A stretch of DNA of 64,000 bases from Lutraria lutraria. Its lineage: Eukaryota; Mollusca; Bivalvia; Venerida; Mactridae. Of the stretch, positions 6,874 through 17,679 are shown one piece after another. The stretch is taken from the NCBI GenBank assembly GCA_964023205.1, contig OZ026838.1, forward strand, positions 24,331,843 through 24,395,842, read 5' to 3'. Positions within the stretch are counted from its first letter, which is position 1. Each line of letters opens with the position of its first letter. A program made the position numbers and the translations under genes. The notes beneath the pieces were generated by a model. That model had not been told where the DNA came from and did not search any database. It saw only the letters and a program-made list of their open reading frames with translations.

Positions 6874-7026
6874 TGACCTTGACGTGTCAAACACTTGTTC
6901 AAAAAAAACTTGAAGTGTCACACTTATTTTAAAAAAACTTGAAGTGTCACACGTATTCAAAAAAACTTCTCACAATTGACCTTGACCTAATAGAACACTG
7001 GCGCGTGCAGGCAAAAAGTATAAATA
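6874..7026 (+). promoter_or_regulatory. Promoter of the repetitive basic gene: two TGACCTTGA sites and a TATA box
   Basis: TGACCTTGA occurs at 6874-6882, directly adjacent to CCTTGACC, and again at 6977-6985 (TGACCTTGACCT). A TATAAATA box follows at 7019-7026. Between the sites, three copies of an AACTTGAAGTGTCACAC repeat alternate with A-tracts (about 6901-6968). The spacing from TATA places transcription start near 7049, between the ATGs at 7044 and 7062. Confidence 0.65.
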
Positions 7027-7061
7027 CCCCCGGCGCAGACACTATGTTTTCATTATCTAGC

Positions 7062-7775
7062 ATGGAGTCCTTCAACATGCCATACGATATATTGAGAGAA
7101 GCACTAGAATCATCTGAGTTAATAGACCCGAATGCGGGTATGCATTACAACCAGCCGAAGTACAACCAGCCAAAGTACGGTCAACTACAGTATAGACAGC
7201 CACAGTACAGCCAATACAGTCAACCACTGTACAGCCAATACAGTCAACAGTCCATGGTAGATGTACAACCCCCCATGGTAGATGTACAGCCGATACAACC
7301 CATGGTAGATGTACAACCCACTATGACGAATACACAGCCTATGGTAGATGTACAACCCACTATGACGAATACACAGCCTATACAACCCACTATGACGAAT
7401 ACACAGCCTATGGTAGATGTACAACCCACTATGACGAATACACAGCCCCCTATGGCGAAAACACAGTCTAATACAATTACAAAGCCTACAACGGGATTGT
7501 CTGTTCTACAAGGTATCAAGGAAGAAATGGTACAGATGAATCAAGTCATGCAAGAGATGGTCAGACTCATGAAAAATCAAGAAGTACGGTTTAAGCCACA
7601 AGAAATGATTGTACCTGTACAGTTTATGTATGATTCAAAGAAACGAAAACATGAGCATGAGAAAAAGAAACCGGAGCATGACAAAAAGAAACCGGAGATG
7701 ACAGAAACGAAGAAACGAAAACATGATCTTGAGAAACAACCTCGGGGCAAGTATGGTAAAGAAATAAAGAAATGA
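7062..7775 (+). CDS. Repetitive Gln/Pro/Tyr-rich protein with basic coiled-coil tail
   Basis: About 237 residues, unrecognised. I choose ATG 7062 (MESFNMPYDI) because the TATA box at 7019 puts transcription start after the in-frame ATG at 7044. The other two TATA genes of the element have TATA-to-ATG distances of 36 and 41 bases, and this start gives 43. Residues 27-65 are Tyr/Gln-rich (YNQPKY, YSQYSQPLYSQYSQ). Residues about 64-130 alternate MVDVQP and PTMTNTQP units in tandem. A short amphipathic helix follows (EEMVQMNQVMQEMVRLMK), then a Lys-rich tail with bipartite-like signals (KKRKHEHEKKKPEHDKKK). Disordered, perhaps phase-separating or scaffold-like, and nuclear; this is inference. It ends in tandem histone-like hairpins. 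Confidence 0.75.
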   Translation: MESFNMPYDILREALESSELIDPNAGMHYNQPKYNQPKYGQLQYRQPQYSQYSQPLYSQYSQQSMVDVQPPMVDVQPIQPMVDVQPTMTNTQPMVDVQPTMTNTQPIQPTMTNTQPMVDVQPTMTNTQPPMAKTQSNTITKPTTGLSVLQGIKEEMVQMNQVMQEMVRLMKNQEVRFKPQEMIVPVQFMYDSKKRKHEHEKKKPEHDKKKPEMTETKKRKHDLEKQPRGKYGKEIKK

Positions 7776-7808
7776 AGATCGGACTAACAGCTACCAACCA
7801 TGACCAAC

Positions 7809-7868
7809 GGTCCTTTTCAGGACCACCAACGGCCCTTTTCAGGGCCACCATGTCTTTTCGAAAGAAAA
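7809..7868 (+). terminator. Second tandem histone-like stem-loop pair plus GAAAGA element
   Basis: Hairpin 1 GGTCCT-TTTC-AGGACC (7809-7824) and hairpin 2 GGCCCT-TTTC-AGGGCC (7831-7846), each preceded by CCAAC and followed by ACCA. GAAAGAAAA follows at 7860-7868, 13 bases after the second stem. The first hairpin starts 33 bases after the TGA at 7773-7775. The pair is almost identical to that at 6296-6333, but the surrounding bases differ, so the hairpins are conserved beyond simple duplication of the whole 3' end. No AATAAA is present before the putative end of the element. Confidence 0.75.
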
Positions 7869-7929
7869 TTCTCTCATTGTCTAAGTCTATACACACACAG
7901 AACATTCCTAAAATTATTATGAAATTTCC

Positions 7930-8080
7930 AATTTGTCACAATTTGTCCTCATTTGTCACAATTTGTCCCCATTTTGTAAAACTTCTGGTACCGACCTTAA
8001 TCTATTTACTCTATATTCTATATGGTACCAGGAGGTATGGGTACCAGAAGGCATTGGTACCAGAAGGCATTGGTACCAGG
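7930..8080. repeat. Short direct repeats near the right end of the element
   Basis: CACAATTTGTCC-type units repeat at 7936-7975, and a 16-base unit GTACCAGAAGGCATTG repeats at 8041-8080, with a diverged copy from 8022. Repeats of this kind are common inside terminal inverted repeats of Polinton-like elements. The matching left terminus is outside the window. Confidence 0.5.
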
Positions 8081-8159
8081 GTAACGCCTTACACTACTAT
8101 TACACTAGTAAAAATTGAATAATTTACGGATATGAAGAATAACTATGTGTACTCCAGAG

Positions 8160-8165
8160 TTTAAT
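8160..8165 (-). terminator. ATTAAA polyadenylation signal of the small secreted-protein gene
   Basis: Minus-strand ATTAAA about 100 bases after the TAA at 8267. It is the only near-consensus signal between the stop and the putative end of the viral element some 55 bases further on, so the element appears inserted just beyond this host gene. Confidence 0.4.
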
Positions 8166-8266
8166 AGTAAAGATGTGTCAAATCTGTTTTGCTTTGTCTA
8201 GAAATACTTCTAATTACACATGGACATGATGTACATATTAATTGAAATAGTAAAAAAATGCATCAG

Positions 8267-11200
8267 TTATATAAAAATGTTCAAACCAGAGAAATCACAA
8301 AGAACTCGTAGGAATCCACTACTGATGTATTCCTGACTTTCGTTGAATTGCTGACTGGAGAAAAGTCGCAGCATTCCTTTGCCGTCTGCAAAGCAAAACA
8401 AGTTACTTGTTGGCTAAACAAACGAAGGTAGATGGCGCACAGTTGTTTGGCAATATAATGTATATGTACTTCTCGTAGCAACATTGTTTTCAAAAAGACA
8501 TTCATTATGTTAAAAGATTGCAATTCCGTTAATGATGCGTAACTACAAAATGCAAATAGATTATACAGAACTTTACGAAAAAAGTTTCCAGACATAATGA
8601 TCTTATCTAAACACGCCTGCTACCATTTCAAAACTATGCTTACGCCATCATTTTACATGTCAAATCTCCATATTCGTAAAGTTATGTGGCAACTGTAGAG
8701 TTTTATTTTAGAGTCCTTGTTAGCGCTTATCTCTACGAAACTGTCTTAATATTTTCTTTCAGTAATGCTTTTAATTGAGACGAAGCATATGCACGATTTC
8801 GAATCATATTTTTCTAAAAAGCAGAGATTTTGAAGTTGATTTAGGGTATCCGTAACACTGTACATGTAAATATAGAATACAATTACAAGAATAAATTCGC
8901 TCTCTTGAACAACGTATTGTTGGAGGCAAATACTATGTAAGCAGTCGAGATTTAATTAAGATAAATAGACAAAACACAGACCAAATAAGATATTTAGAGA
9001 TTGTTGTCTAGTCTGGATTACCTGCCTCTGACACTATGTGATAATCGAACGAATATTAGCCAGGGAACCAGACAAACAACTGTCGTGCATTGTAAGGAGG
9101 TATTATACTTTTCAGAGACCCTTAAGGGTAGAAATGCAATGTGTTTTTGCCATACCTCTGTTGTCACATTTTCCAGCAGGTATATCAAAATGAGGGACAT
9201 TTTGAAGTTGTTGCAAAACAAGATGTGTTATGTCATCATCTATAAGCATGGCCTCCTCGACTGGAAAACAATGAACAAGATAAACCACTGAGACACCAGC
9301 TTGATAAAGTAACAAATTAATTGTTTGACTACGCTGTTAAAAAAACAAAATAAAGTTTACTAATTTGTTTTCGCGATAAATTTTGAACCGATTACTCGAA
9401 CGATATAAAATGTTGTACACGTTTATGGTTGGCCAGAAACTATTGGCAGCGTATGTGTTACGTAATTCTGTAACTTTTGTAGAATTGACATTAGAAATTA
9501 GAAAAAAATAACAACGAAGTACGCTTTTGTATCCGGTGAATGAAAGATGTCCGGAAGTTCACACGAATTATCAGTTTATTGTGTTTCCCAGCATTTTGAG
9601 AATTCTTCATAAAAAATACGAGCCACGCTCTTGTGAACTTTTGTTCGCAGCAGCGAAATATGCCCTTGTACCATTACATAACTTACCATAAAAAGTTTAT
9701 GATCTCTTCACCTAAGGTCATTCATGCCAACGAAATGACGTAATGACTGTTGCGTGCGGACGTACTTAGCTATCACGTGCACACGCGATTAATAAAATAT
9801 TTCCTATGTCCCCTTTATGCCACCGTAGATTTCGTATCAATCATGTAATTTTGGAAGACGAATTTATGAAACCGTTCTGTGACAATGTTTGAAGCTTAGT
9901 CTAATGAGCTTCTGTCAATGGGTCATTATTTAATCATCAAATACAACAATTAAGCAATTATAGGAATGCTACTCCATTCTTACTTGTTACATTTTTTGAA
10001 GTTTTTGTTGGGTGACCGATAGTTTGTTCGTCCGTTACCAATGCTATTTCAAGAATCCATGGAAAAGAAATTGAAGGAAATCGTTCTCTGTCGTTGAAGA
10101 TTCCATTAACCGTGATAGTGAAATTGTCTCCGCACAATTCCTGCAATCGTATACAAAATGATATTAACGTTATTCGGAAATAGCCTTATAATAACAAACT
10201 GTATCAATCTAATGTTAAGTTGTTTTTTATCTGAGTTGGTCGAGAGAAATGAAAATTTGATAACAACATATTTCCTTTAAAATGCTACCAATTCTATAAA
10301 CCTACCGATCTATACATTGTCCATGAAAAATAATATTCGGACTCATTCGATGTACGGTTAACGCTATTGCGAACTAACACTTCTGGAAAATATCGTTTGT
10401 TACAAGTAAATTTCATTATCAAACATTGCATGCACAGTGGCAGTGAAAGTAATTAATGAGGATAAACCATGTGCTAGATTGTACGTGAATACAATTAGAA
10501 TATATAAGATAGCAATAATTATGCTACATAGTACATTGTATATATTCACAACGGTAGAGAGTAGGTCCGCACTTAATTATAAACAGAGTGGATTCAACAA
10601 GGGACCTAATTACATTAAACAATTACCTGTATTGTGACTGGACGCCCACCAACAACTGTAGTCAAATTACAGCTCTCCACATTTAGAACCCGCTCGTGTG
10701 AACCTAGAAAATACAATTGTAGCAGTGTAGAATTGATAGCAAACAATCCGATTTCAGATCAATAAAACTCCATATTAACTCCATCAGGACTTAAAATCAA
10801 TTAAAATGTTCTCAGTCATTAACGACAATAATTTAATATCACCTCAATATCACGACCACTTGTTTAAGACCGTTTTTTCCGAATATTTCCGCCATATTAC
10901 AACTTGATCACGTGACACTGCCTCAATATGAAGACCGATACACTGCTTCAAATATAGTTTTATACGGACGTTTATCGCTGTTAAGAAATAGTATAATAAA
11001 CTACAGAGCAACCAATATAAAAGCAACACCATTTGGAGTAGCAAAAGTATGTTGTTGTTGAGAGTTTGTTGCTCTAGAGAGGTTAGACTAATAGTTGAAT
11101 CGTGCAGTTGGAAAAATATCATGCTGCTGTTATGGGATGTTATTGCTCAAGAGAGGACCGCCCTAGAGATTGCACTGTACATGTAAACACTGCTTGACAC

Positions 11201-13548
11201 ATTGGAGACGATTATTTACTACAGTCATGCGCGCCTGATTTAGCGTTCACCTGTGAATAGAGGCCTACTGTTAACTTTTGCTACTCATTAATTAAATAAT
11301 TGACCCAATATACCGGGTTTGCTGCATTAAGATGTAACATGAATTTCTGTCCAGAAAATCTGAAAAGTAGTTCCAAACGTCTTAATCTCCGGTACCAGAT
11401 ATCACCACACGGCACGGCCTCACAGTATCTATAAAGTGCATAGGAGTACAGACAACCCTGTGTTAGCGGCCAGCCTGAATAAAGGCCATCCTGTCAATAA
11501 AGGCTGTTCTTTTAGAATCAGTCATTGATTATCTAGAACAAAATTTCTTTCGAATAAAGGACACCTGTCAATTAAGTCCACCCTATGACTTTCTCGTGGG
11601 TGACCTTTGTCCACAGGTTTGACTATGATATGATTGCATTCCTTTACATTGATAGAAAGAAGAGAATGAAACCATCATTAAGTATTAAAACTATAGTTTT
11701 CCATGAACATAAAGACCTCTTTGTTTACCGAGAGACTTCTTTAATATCACAATCACCGCGTTATAAAGGCCGACTATTTTCGGACCTGTTTATTTTCTGT
11801 GGTAAAAGACAACTGACATATACCATCAAAAATGGTCATTAAATCATGTTGTACTGTATTATACGGGTTCAGAGAAAAATAATGCTATTAACGTAACATG
11901 TAACTAATCATTATTACTGTCAAATCTGTGCTAAGAACCTCCCCCGAATAAAGACCACCCTGTGAATAAAGGTCAACCTTTTAAAAACAGTCTTTGATTA
12001 TTTAAAACAAAATGGCCTCCGAAAAAGGCCACCAGTCAATAAATGCTATATTTGGTCTTATATGAGGGTGGTCTTTATTCACATATCTGACTGTATCGTA
12101 AATGGTATGTACTCGTTATACGTACATGTATACATGAACATGACTTTCTACTGAGTGTTAGCACTAAAATAATGGTTAACACATTGGACGCAAATAGACA
12201 ATGTGATATGGTCAGATGTATTAATTATTTACTCAGTACCAATGTTGCTATTAGTGACAACCTCTGTTACTGATATTGATTGTTGTTGTTGAATATTGTC
12301 ATTAAATGGTGACTGGATTTGTTACAGTAGCTGCCATCATATGCGGGTCCAGGATTTCAGCCTTTGGGCGTAATATATTTATGAATTGAATAATTAAATG
12401 CTGTTTCATTTCATGTCTATTTATGGTAGGGGACTTTTAGGGGACACACTCCGGATGCACCCCCTTGACTCCGCTGTAGTGGCCATTAATTATGTAGACT
12501 CTAACTTGAACAAGTGTCAACACTTTCTGAAGAGCGTAATGCGAATTACAAAGACATCTATTGTCATACAGTTAAATCCAGCAATACAGACCATAGAAAA
12601 CTATCTTAGTTTTAACTTCGTCTTTTATGTCAAGTTGAACTGGTTGAAGGGTTTTTGTTCACAGTTGCACAGATATCTTGTTAGTACAATTGTCTTAATT
12701 CTGAAATGGTGTCAAAGTGACGTTTGAACACGCGTACAGCTTTTTCACAATCATCATATAATTAATTATAGTCTTATATAACAGTCACTTGCCATTTATA
12801 TAATGTACATCGATCATGGCCGGTTCGATTGGACTCTCGTAAGAAGAGAATACACCGGCAAGAAGAGCTTAGAAGAAAAACCCAACCGAACGCAATCTCT
12901 ATCGTGGTTTTAAGAACTGTCATATTTCATCGTTGATAGTAAATGACATGCTCTTTGAACAAAATGTTCATCGTTTTAGATTAATCAAATACATGTAGAA
13001 GAAATGATTTCAAATGGTATTGTCATGCTGTGACTAATATCTCCTCCAGCTCTTCTAACCATCGGTTAGAATAGAAAGAAGAGCTTCTAAAATTAGAAGA
13101 CGACCAACCCAACAGTTCGGAGGAGCTCTGCCTCTTCCTGCAGCTCTTCCGTTTGAACAATCAAACCGGTTTATAAGTTTTATTAAGTGTAAATTCATAT
13201 AAGATAATGGGTTTGGTCGCTATAACGATGGTAATAGAAAAGTTTAATTCTATACATTTTATAATTTTTATTACCTTGTATAGTTTTGTCAAAGCATTCT
13301 AGTCTTTTGGATAGTTTATTATGGAATTATACATGTATCATGAAATAAGTGACAAATGATTTTTAATTATGTTTAAATAAAACTAAGATACACACTAGTA
13401 TGTAAATCACTAGTATAATTGATACAAATAGAACGAGCTAATTCAATTAATTTAAAATAAAATTTATACCTTGTGATGTTTGAAAAGAAACAGTCAAGAA
13501 TGCTAGAATTATCCATCGTTTGTGTGAGATAATATCACCGAGTGCCAT
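8267..13548 (-). CDS. Secreted protein of about 180 residues, five exons, paralogue of the large downstream gene
   Basis: Unrecognised host gene. Exons (minus): 13470-13548, 10627-10703, 9984-10140, 9156-9260, 8267-8385. Every junction has an AG acceptor and a GT donor. The phases agree (1, 0, 1, 1), and a single frame runs from ATG to TAA. Exon 1 is a signal peptide (MALGDIISHKRW then WIILAFLTVSFQTSQ). Exon 2 contains VESCNLTTVVGGRPVTIQ, exon 3 starts ELCGDNFTITVNGIF, exon 4 contains EEAMLIDDDITHLVLQQLQN and KCDNR, and exon 5 ends LRVLCDFSGLNIFI. Several Asn-X-Thr/Ser sites and paired cysteines fit a secreted beta-rich domain. The exon layout matches exons 2-5 of the large gene upstream on the same strand (for example ELCG versus EVCG at the start of exon 3), indicating tandem duplication. 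A variant polyadenylation signal ATTAAA lies at 8165-8160. Confidence 0.75.
10990..11180. mobile_element. MITE of the GAGAGGTT family, diverged
   Basis: Contains AGCAACACCATTTGGAGTAG, the TTGTTGTTGAGAG core and GAGGACCGCCCTAGAG. All are shared with the better-preserved copy at 27422-27593. Confidence 0.5.
11447..12094. mobile_element. Two MITEs of the AATAAAGGCCACCTGTCAAT family
   Basis: Copies at about 11447-11627 and 11926-12094. They share the internal words GAATAAAGGCCATCCTGT and GTCAATAAA with copies at 25678-25828, 47186-47350 and (reverse) 57818-57997. The best-preserved copy (47186-47350) has ends TACAGTCAAACCT and AGGCTTGACTGTA, a terminal inverted repeat. Non-autonomous, about 160-180 bp. 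Confidence 0.65.
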
Positions 13549-16500
13549 TTTAGCATTATAACTACATATATGTATTTCTCTATTGCATGTAAATATACCA
13601 ATGCAGAGATTAATAACCGAATAAGCTGTAATATTATCACTTCACAAATAGCTTACGATCACCTTGGTTACGACTTTACTGATACTAATTCTATTTTGTT
13701 CTATCATTGTGTCAATGGATTTTATACCTATATTGGAATCATACACTCAGGAGGACTTAGTCTAGGAAGCACTAGCTTCATCTGATCGACTATCTGGTAT
13801 TATTTATACAATCAGAGCGCAAAGTATTTCGGGTTTTGTGAATAATATTTCAGCTGGTTACTGGCTTGGAGTTAACCTTTCTACCTTCGTGGATTCTATA
13901 CCATTATTAACCCTGTTCTCCGCAAGTCACTGTACACTACAAATGACTAGCCACACAGTGCGGCAGGTTAACAGGTCTTTGCCTCTATGAAATTTGACAA
14001 ACAATTCGATTTTCCTACATATGTCGAGGAGTTGCTCGGCTCCTTGTGGAAGGGCAACGTAAGAAATTAGCTGACTGGTTAGAAAGTAGTCCAAGAAAAC
14101 TAGTTTGGTGAACAGGCCGCCGTATCTTACTGAAATATCATTGGAAAAACGGCGTTTAGCCCACTGAAACTTTAGACGTTACATCTACAACCAAAATCAT
14201 CACCAAGAACAGGGATCACGACCCTGAAATAGGCTGAGCATAGCAGGCGGCTATTATTTCACTGGTGGATGTCCAACCTACATATCTTGTTTTCTTGTCC
14301 GGATGCGAACAAACATCATTGTTACTGGTGAACTACTAAGTAGATCAAATGTCCCTGCAATCTTTCATTTTTTGTTTGATTCTGGGTAAAAAGAATAAAA
14401 CACCAACACAAAGAAAATTTTTATTCAGGGAAACAAAACACATAGATTTCACAGTTATTGTAAGTAATAATTGGAAAAAAATAAATGTTTCCTAGCAACC
14501 ATCACACATACTTTGTCAGGTTAACTTAAAACATGCCAACTCACCAATAGCTTTCAGATGTCCACTAAATTACTTCATTGGTTTTTGTTTGTATTTTTTT
14601 TATCCCGAAGACGATTTAAAAAAAAAATATTCCATAGATCTTGATTTTTAAGTAAAAAAGCATTTTTTATAATTAATAATAAAATAATTAATCAATAGAT
14701 AATGATAATAGATGCATGATTTATATCTTATAATTTCCAGTATACCTATATGAAGAATTCAACAATTTTTTACGTTTGTCTTAAGCAGTATGTGTGATGT
14801 AAACTTCATATTAGTTTGTGGAAAGGAAAATAATAACAATACACCCCCCCCCCTTTTTATCCCATTGGTGAATCAGTCTCTGTCAGTGATACCGTGCAAC
14901 CTCTCTACAGCGGCTCTCTCGTGAGCAACAACCTCCTCTCAACAACAGCAGGATTACTTCCAACTGTATGATTTAATTATCAATTTGTCCTAATAGAGCA
15001 ACAACCGCTCTACAACAACATAATTTTCTTCTCTTAAAGGATCTTGATTTTGGTGAGGTTGCACGTACACTGCACTATAAATGTATCCATTTATCGGTAA
15101 CAACAGATTCACTTTATTTTATACCAAACATTACAGAAAATACCATTTTAAGGTGAAATAATTTGTTCACTGTTTAATTGACAGCCTTCCACAAGCTAAT
15201 CATTCTAAATTTAGAAATAAAATACATTTGGAAAAAGAATATGGAAAAGAATTAAACACCGCAAACGTACATAATATTAAACAAAAAATTCATGCATACA
15301 ATCGTTCAAAGTTGTATTCTGTTTTCTTTTTGCTATAGTTTCTATAAAGCTCCGCAAGTTCAGAAATACTATGGAAAAATCATTCACTTTACTCGCTAGA
15401 TTTTAATATAGATAGCATCACTTGATTTTTGTCAATAATGAAATCCCATAATATAGCATGGACATATTACCTATATCTTTAATTATGTTATTTTTATGTA
15501 CTCGCAGGTTATGTTGGAATACTTTTTCATGTTTGACTGCTTAATAGGTCACTTTTTTAAGATTGCATTTATGTCTTTCCAACATAAATTGTGGAATTTT
15601 ATCTAATATCAGTCTTTCAAATATTACATAAATAGGAACATAAAAAAACTGTTAAATGGCCGTGGCAAATTTGTAAATGCCAAAACCATCTGCTATTTAG
15701 AAATATGTATGCATGGTGAGCTAAACGTGGACAGAAAACTCTCCAAGAAAAAAATCTTATTTACCACATACAACAAATCATTATACATAAAACACAAACA
15801 TTTTTTTTTTTGATAAATGTGTTAAAATCAAACCGTGTAAAGCAATGATTCTCTAACTATCCAATTTATCGAAGAAAAAATGAGCATATTTACAAGAATA
15901 TTAATGTATGTGTCAGAATGAAAGAAAATTCTAAAATATCACATTTTAAATTCATTTATCACAGCATACATTATAAACAAGATTTTCTCTAATAAAATGT
16001 AATATTATCAATATACCTGAAAACCAGCCAGTAGACATTAATATGATAATAATCTATCACGTTAATATGGAGTTTTAACAACAATTTTACAGTCCGTCCG
16101 ATAGAGTTTACATTTGTTGACAGAACGTTCCATACATGTCAAAAGCATGTTAGAAAATGGTTGCCAAAAGTACGGTTTGATTTTAACAAAAATAAAATTC
16201 AGTTAAAACGAAATACAGTAAACGCTGCGCTATATGTTGTCATAAACTTCCCTATTGTGTTCACATATTTACATTAATATCTTGATATGAAGTTTTTAAG
16301 CCAACATTGTAACACAGAATCATGGCAGAAATAAATAATAATCATTAAACATATACTTTCCTTATTGTGTTAAATTGAATAATAAAATTCTTGCTGCATG
16401 TAAAACTCTTCGGGTACGATATGTCAACTTTTTATCGATATTGCGTTTTACGATAACATCGATATGAAAATATGAACTATTTTATTCCAAGGATTTTTTA

Positions 16501-17398
16501 TCCGCCAAATTGCAGGGTTTACTGTAAATATAACACCACAAAAAGAAACAAAAAAGAAAATACAAAACATCGTAAATTTTCAAAGCCAAGAAACTTTTTT
16601 TTGTATATTGTCGTCCAAAAAAACGGTGTTGTGAAAAAAATAAACGAAAAAATAACGACAAAAGTTGGTTCATTTTTGGTGTCATATAGTTGTAACATGA
16701 CCATCCTTTAAAAGTGTTGGTTTGCAGCTTGGACCCACTTATATATTAAAAAATGACCCCCAAAAGATTTTTAAGAAATGTTTACCAAACTTTTTTTGGT
16801 TCTTCACCCAGTTTATCGTTTGAAGTGCAAGCATATGACAACAAAAATGAATTTGAAACAAAAAATTCAAAATCCTATATCCATCTGTAAATAATGTTAC
16901 AATGTATTATTATCATACTTTTTTTAGAAATGACACCTACATCATCACTGTCAGTAAAAGGTTGAGTCACATAAGCACAAACCAACATTTATTTATGGAC
17001 GGCCTTGTGAGTTCATTTTGATTATCGAATTGCATAAATGATGAAATACATGCTTTTATGTTTTACTAGACTTCTTCATTCGTGTGATTAAGAAAATTAA
17101 TGAATTGCATATAACAAATACTTTGTAAAACATTTTCATGGTCGTACATTCTCTTTTTGGTAATGCAGGTGGGGGTGAAAAATACATCGCCCCCTTTTTA
17201 GAATAGTTAACTAAACTTTTATGAAAAATACTGAAATATCAACCCAACATATTAAATGTATACATTTACTATATTCAATATATAAAAATAATGATGGGTA
17301 GCAAAGCAAAGATTGTAATTCAATAGATCATATTATTTTGTATTAGTCTGTTTTGTTGCGTCATCAATTTCAGCATCATCTGAGTCACAATTCTTTGT
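13549..17398. other. Intergenic region between the two paralogous genes
   Basis: AT-rich with no supported gene on either strand. It contains a diverged MITE (14891-15066, ends CGTGCAACCTCTC and GAGGTTGCACG) and a poly-C run near 14845. Otherwise I see nothing. The overlapping short open frames at 16480-16710 lie in an A/T homopolymer-rich tract and are not credible genes. Confidence 0.5.
14891..15066. mobile_element. MITE of the GAGAGGTT family, inverted and diverged
   Basis: Ends CGTGCAACCTCTCTAC and GGTGAGGTTGCACG form an inverted repeat. The interior has GAGCAACAACCGCTCTACAA like the 27.4 kb copy in the opposite direction. Confidence 0.5.
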
Positions 17399-17679
17399 TT
17401 ACTTCCTCTTTCTTTTTGGTTGGGTTTCATCATTAGTATTTTCATCACCCATATCACCAATATTATCAGCATAATCACCATCCTTATCATCATCATCATC
17501 CTTATCATCATCATCACCTCCATAATCCATCTCATCATCGTCATCATTTTCATCTTTAGAACATGTCTGACAATGGCAGACAGCTTTCTTCTCCATATAC
17601 ACTTTTTCAAGGCCAGGGGACAGATACGCCATATACCAAACATTATTATCAATGAGGCCATCACCATCGTCATCAGTTT
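17399..17679 (-). CDS. Last exon: Ca2+-binding loop and Asp-rich tail
   Basis: Acceptor AG at 17681-17680. The exon opens ETDDDGDGLIDNNVWYMAYL, containing a D-x-D-x-D-G loop of the EF-hand/thrombospondin-3 kind. A Cys cluster (CHCQTC) follows, then about 45 residues dominated by Asp with Asn/Gly/Glu, and a basic end (KRKRK). The (GAT)n-like base composition explains the TCATCATC tract seen on the plus strand. Very acidic tails of this sort occur in secreted calcium-buffering and shell-matrix proteins of molluscs. No AATAAA was found within 300 bases. Confidence 0.75.

Larger units (their letters stand above)
1..8106. mobile_element. Right part of an integrated Polinton/Maverick- or adintovirus-like element
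   Basis: Dense, intronless, bidirectional genes including a protein-primed family B polymerase occupy 1-7775, in clear contrast to the AT-rich, intron-split host sequence that follows. The last host-gene transcript signal on the right (ATTAAA on minus, 8160-8165) shows host DNA by there. I place the end near 8106, where the sequence reads TATTACACT followed by AGTAAA. Polintons typically begin with AG and end with CT next to a six-base target duplication. The boundary is an estimate, because the other terminus lies outside the window. All frames seen are intact, so the insertion is young or under selection. Confidence 0.75.
10704..13469. other. Intron 1 of the small secreted-protein gene
   Basis: No coding signal seen. 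It contains a MITE of the CTCTAGAG-type family (about 10990-11180) and two MITEs of the AATAAAGGCCACCTGTCAAT family (11447-11627 and 11926-12094). The remainder, including the AGAAGAGCTT-rich stretch near 12840-13150, is AT-rich unique-looking sequence with no structure I can interpret. Confidence 0.6.

Noticed and set aside
6481..6960. 159-codon minus-strand frame (LSQQFEYCT repeats)
   Set aside because: Generated by the 32-34 bp minisatellite.
1..8106. Calling the element a herpesvirus or iridovirus fragment
   Set aside because: The polymerase is of the protein-primed Polinton/adintovirus kind with the linked N-terminal and CWYHGC-type modules, and gene size and density fit that class better.
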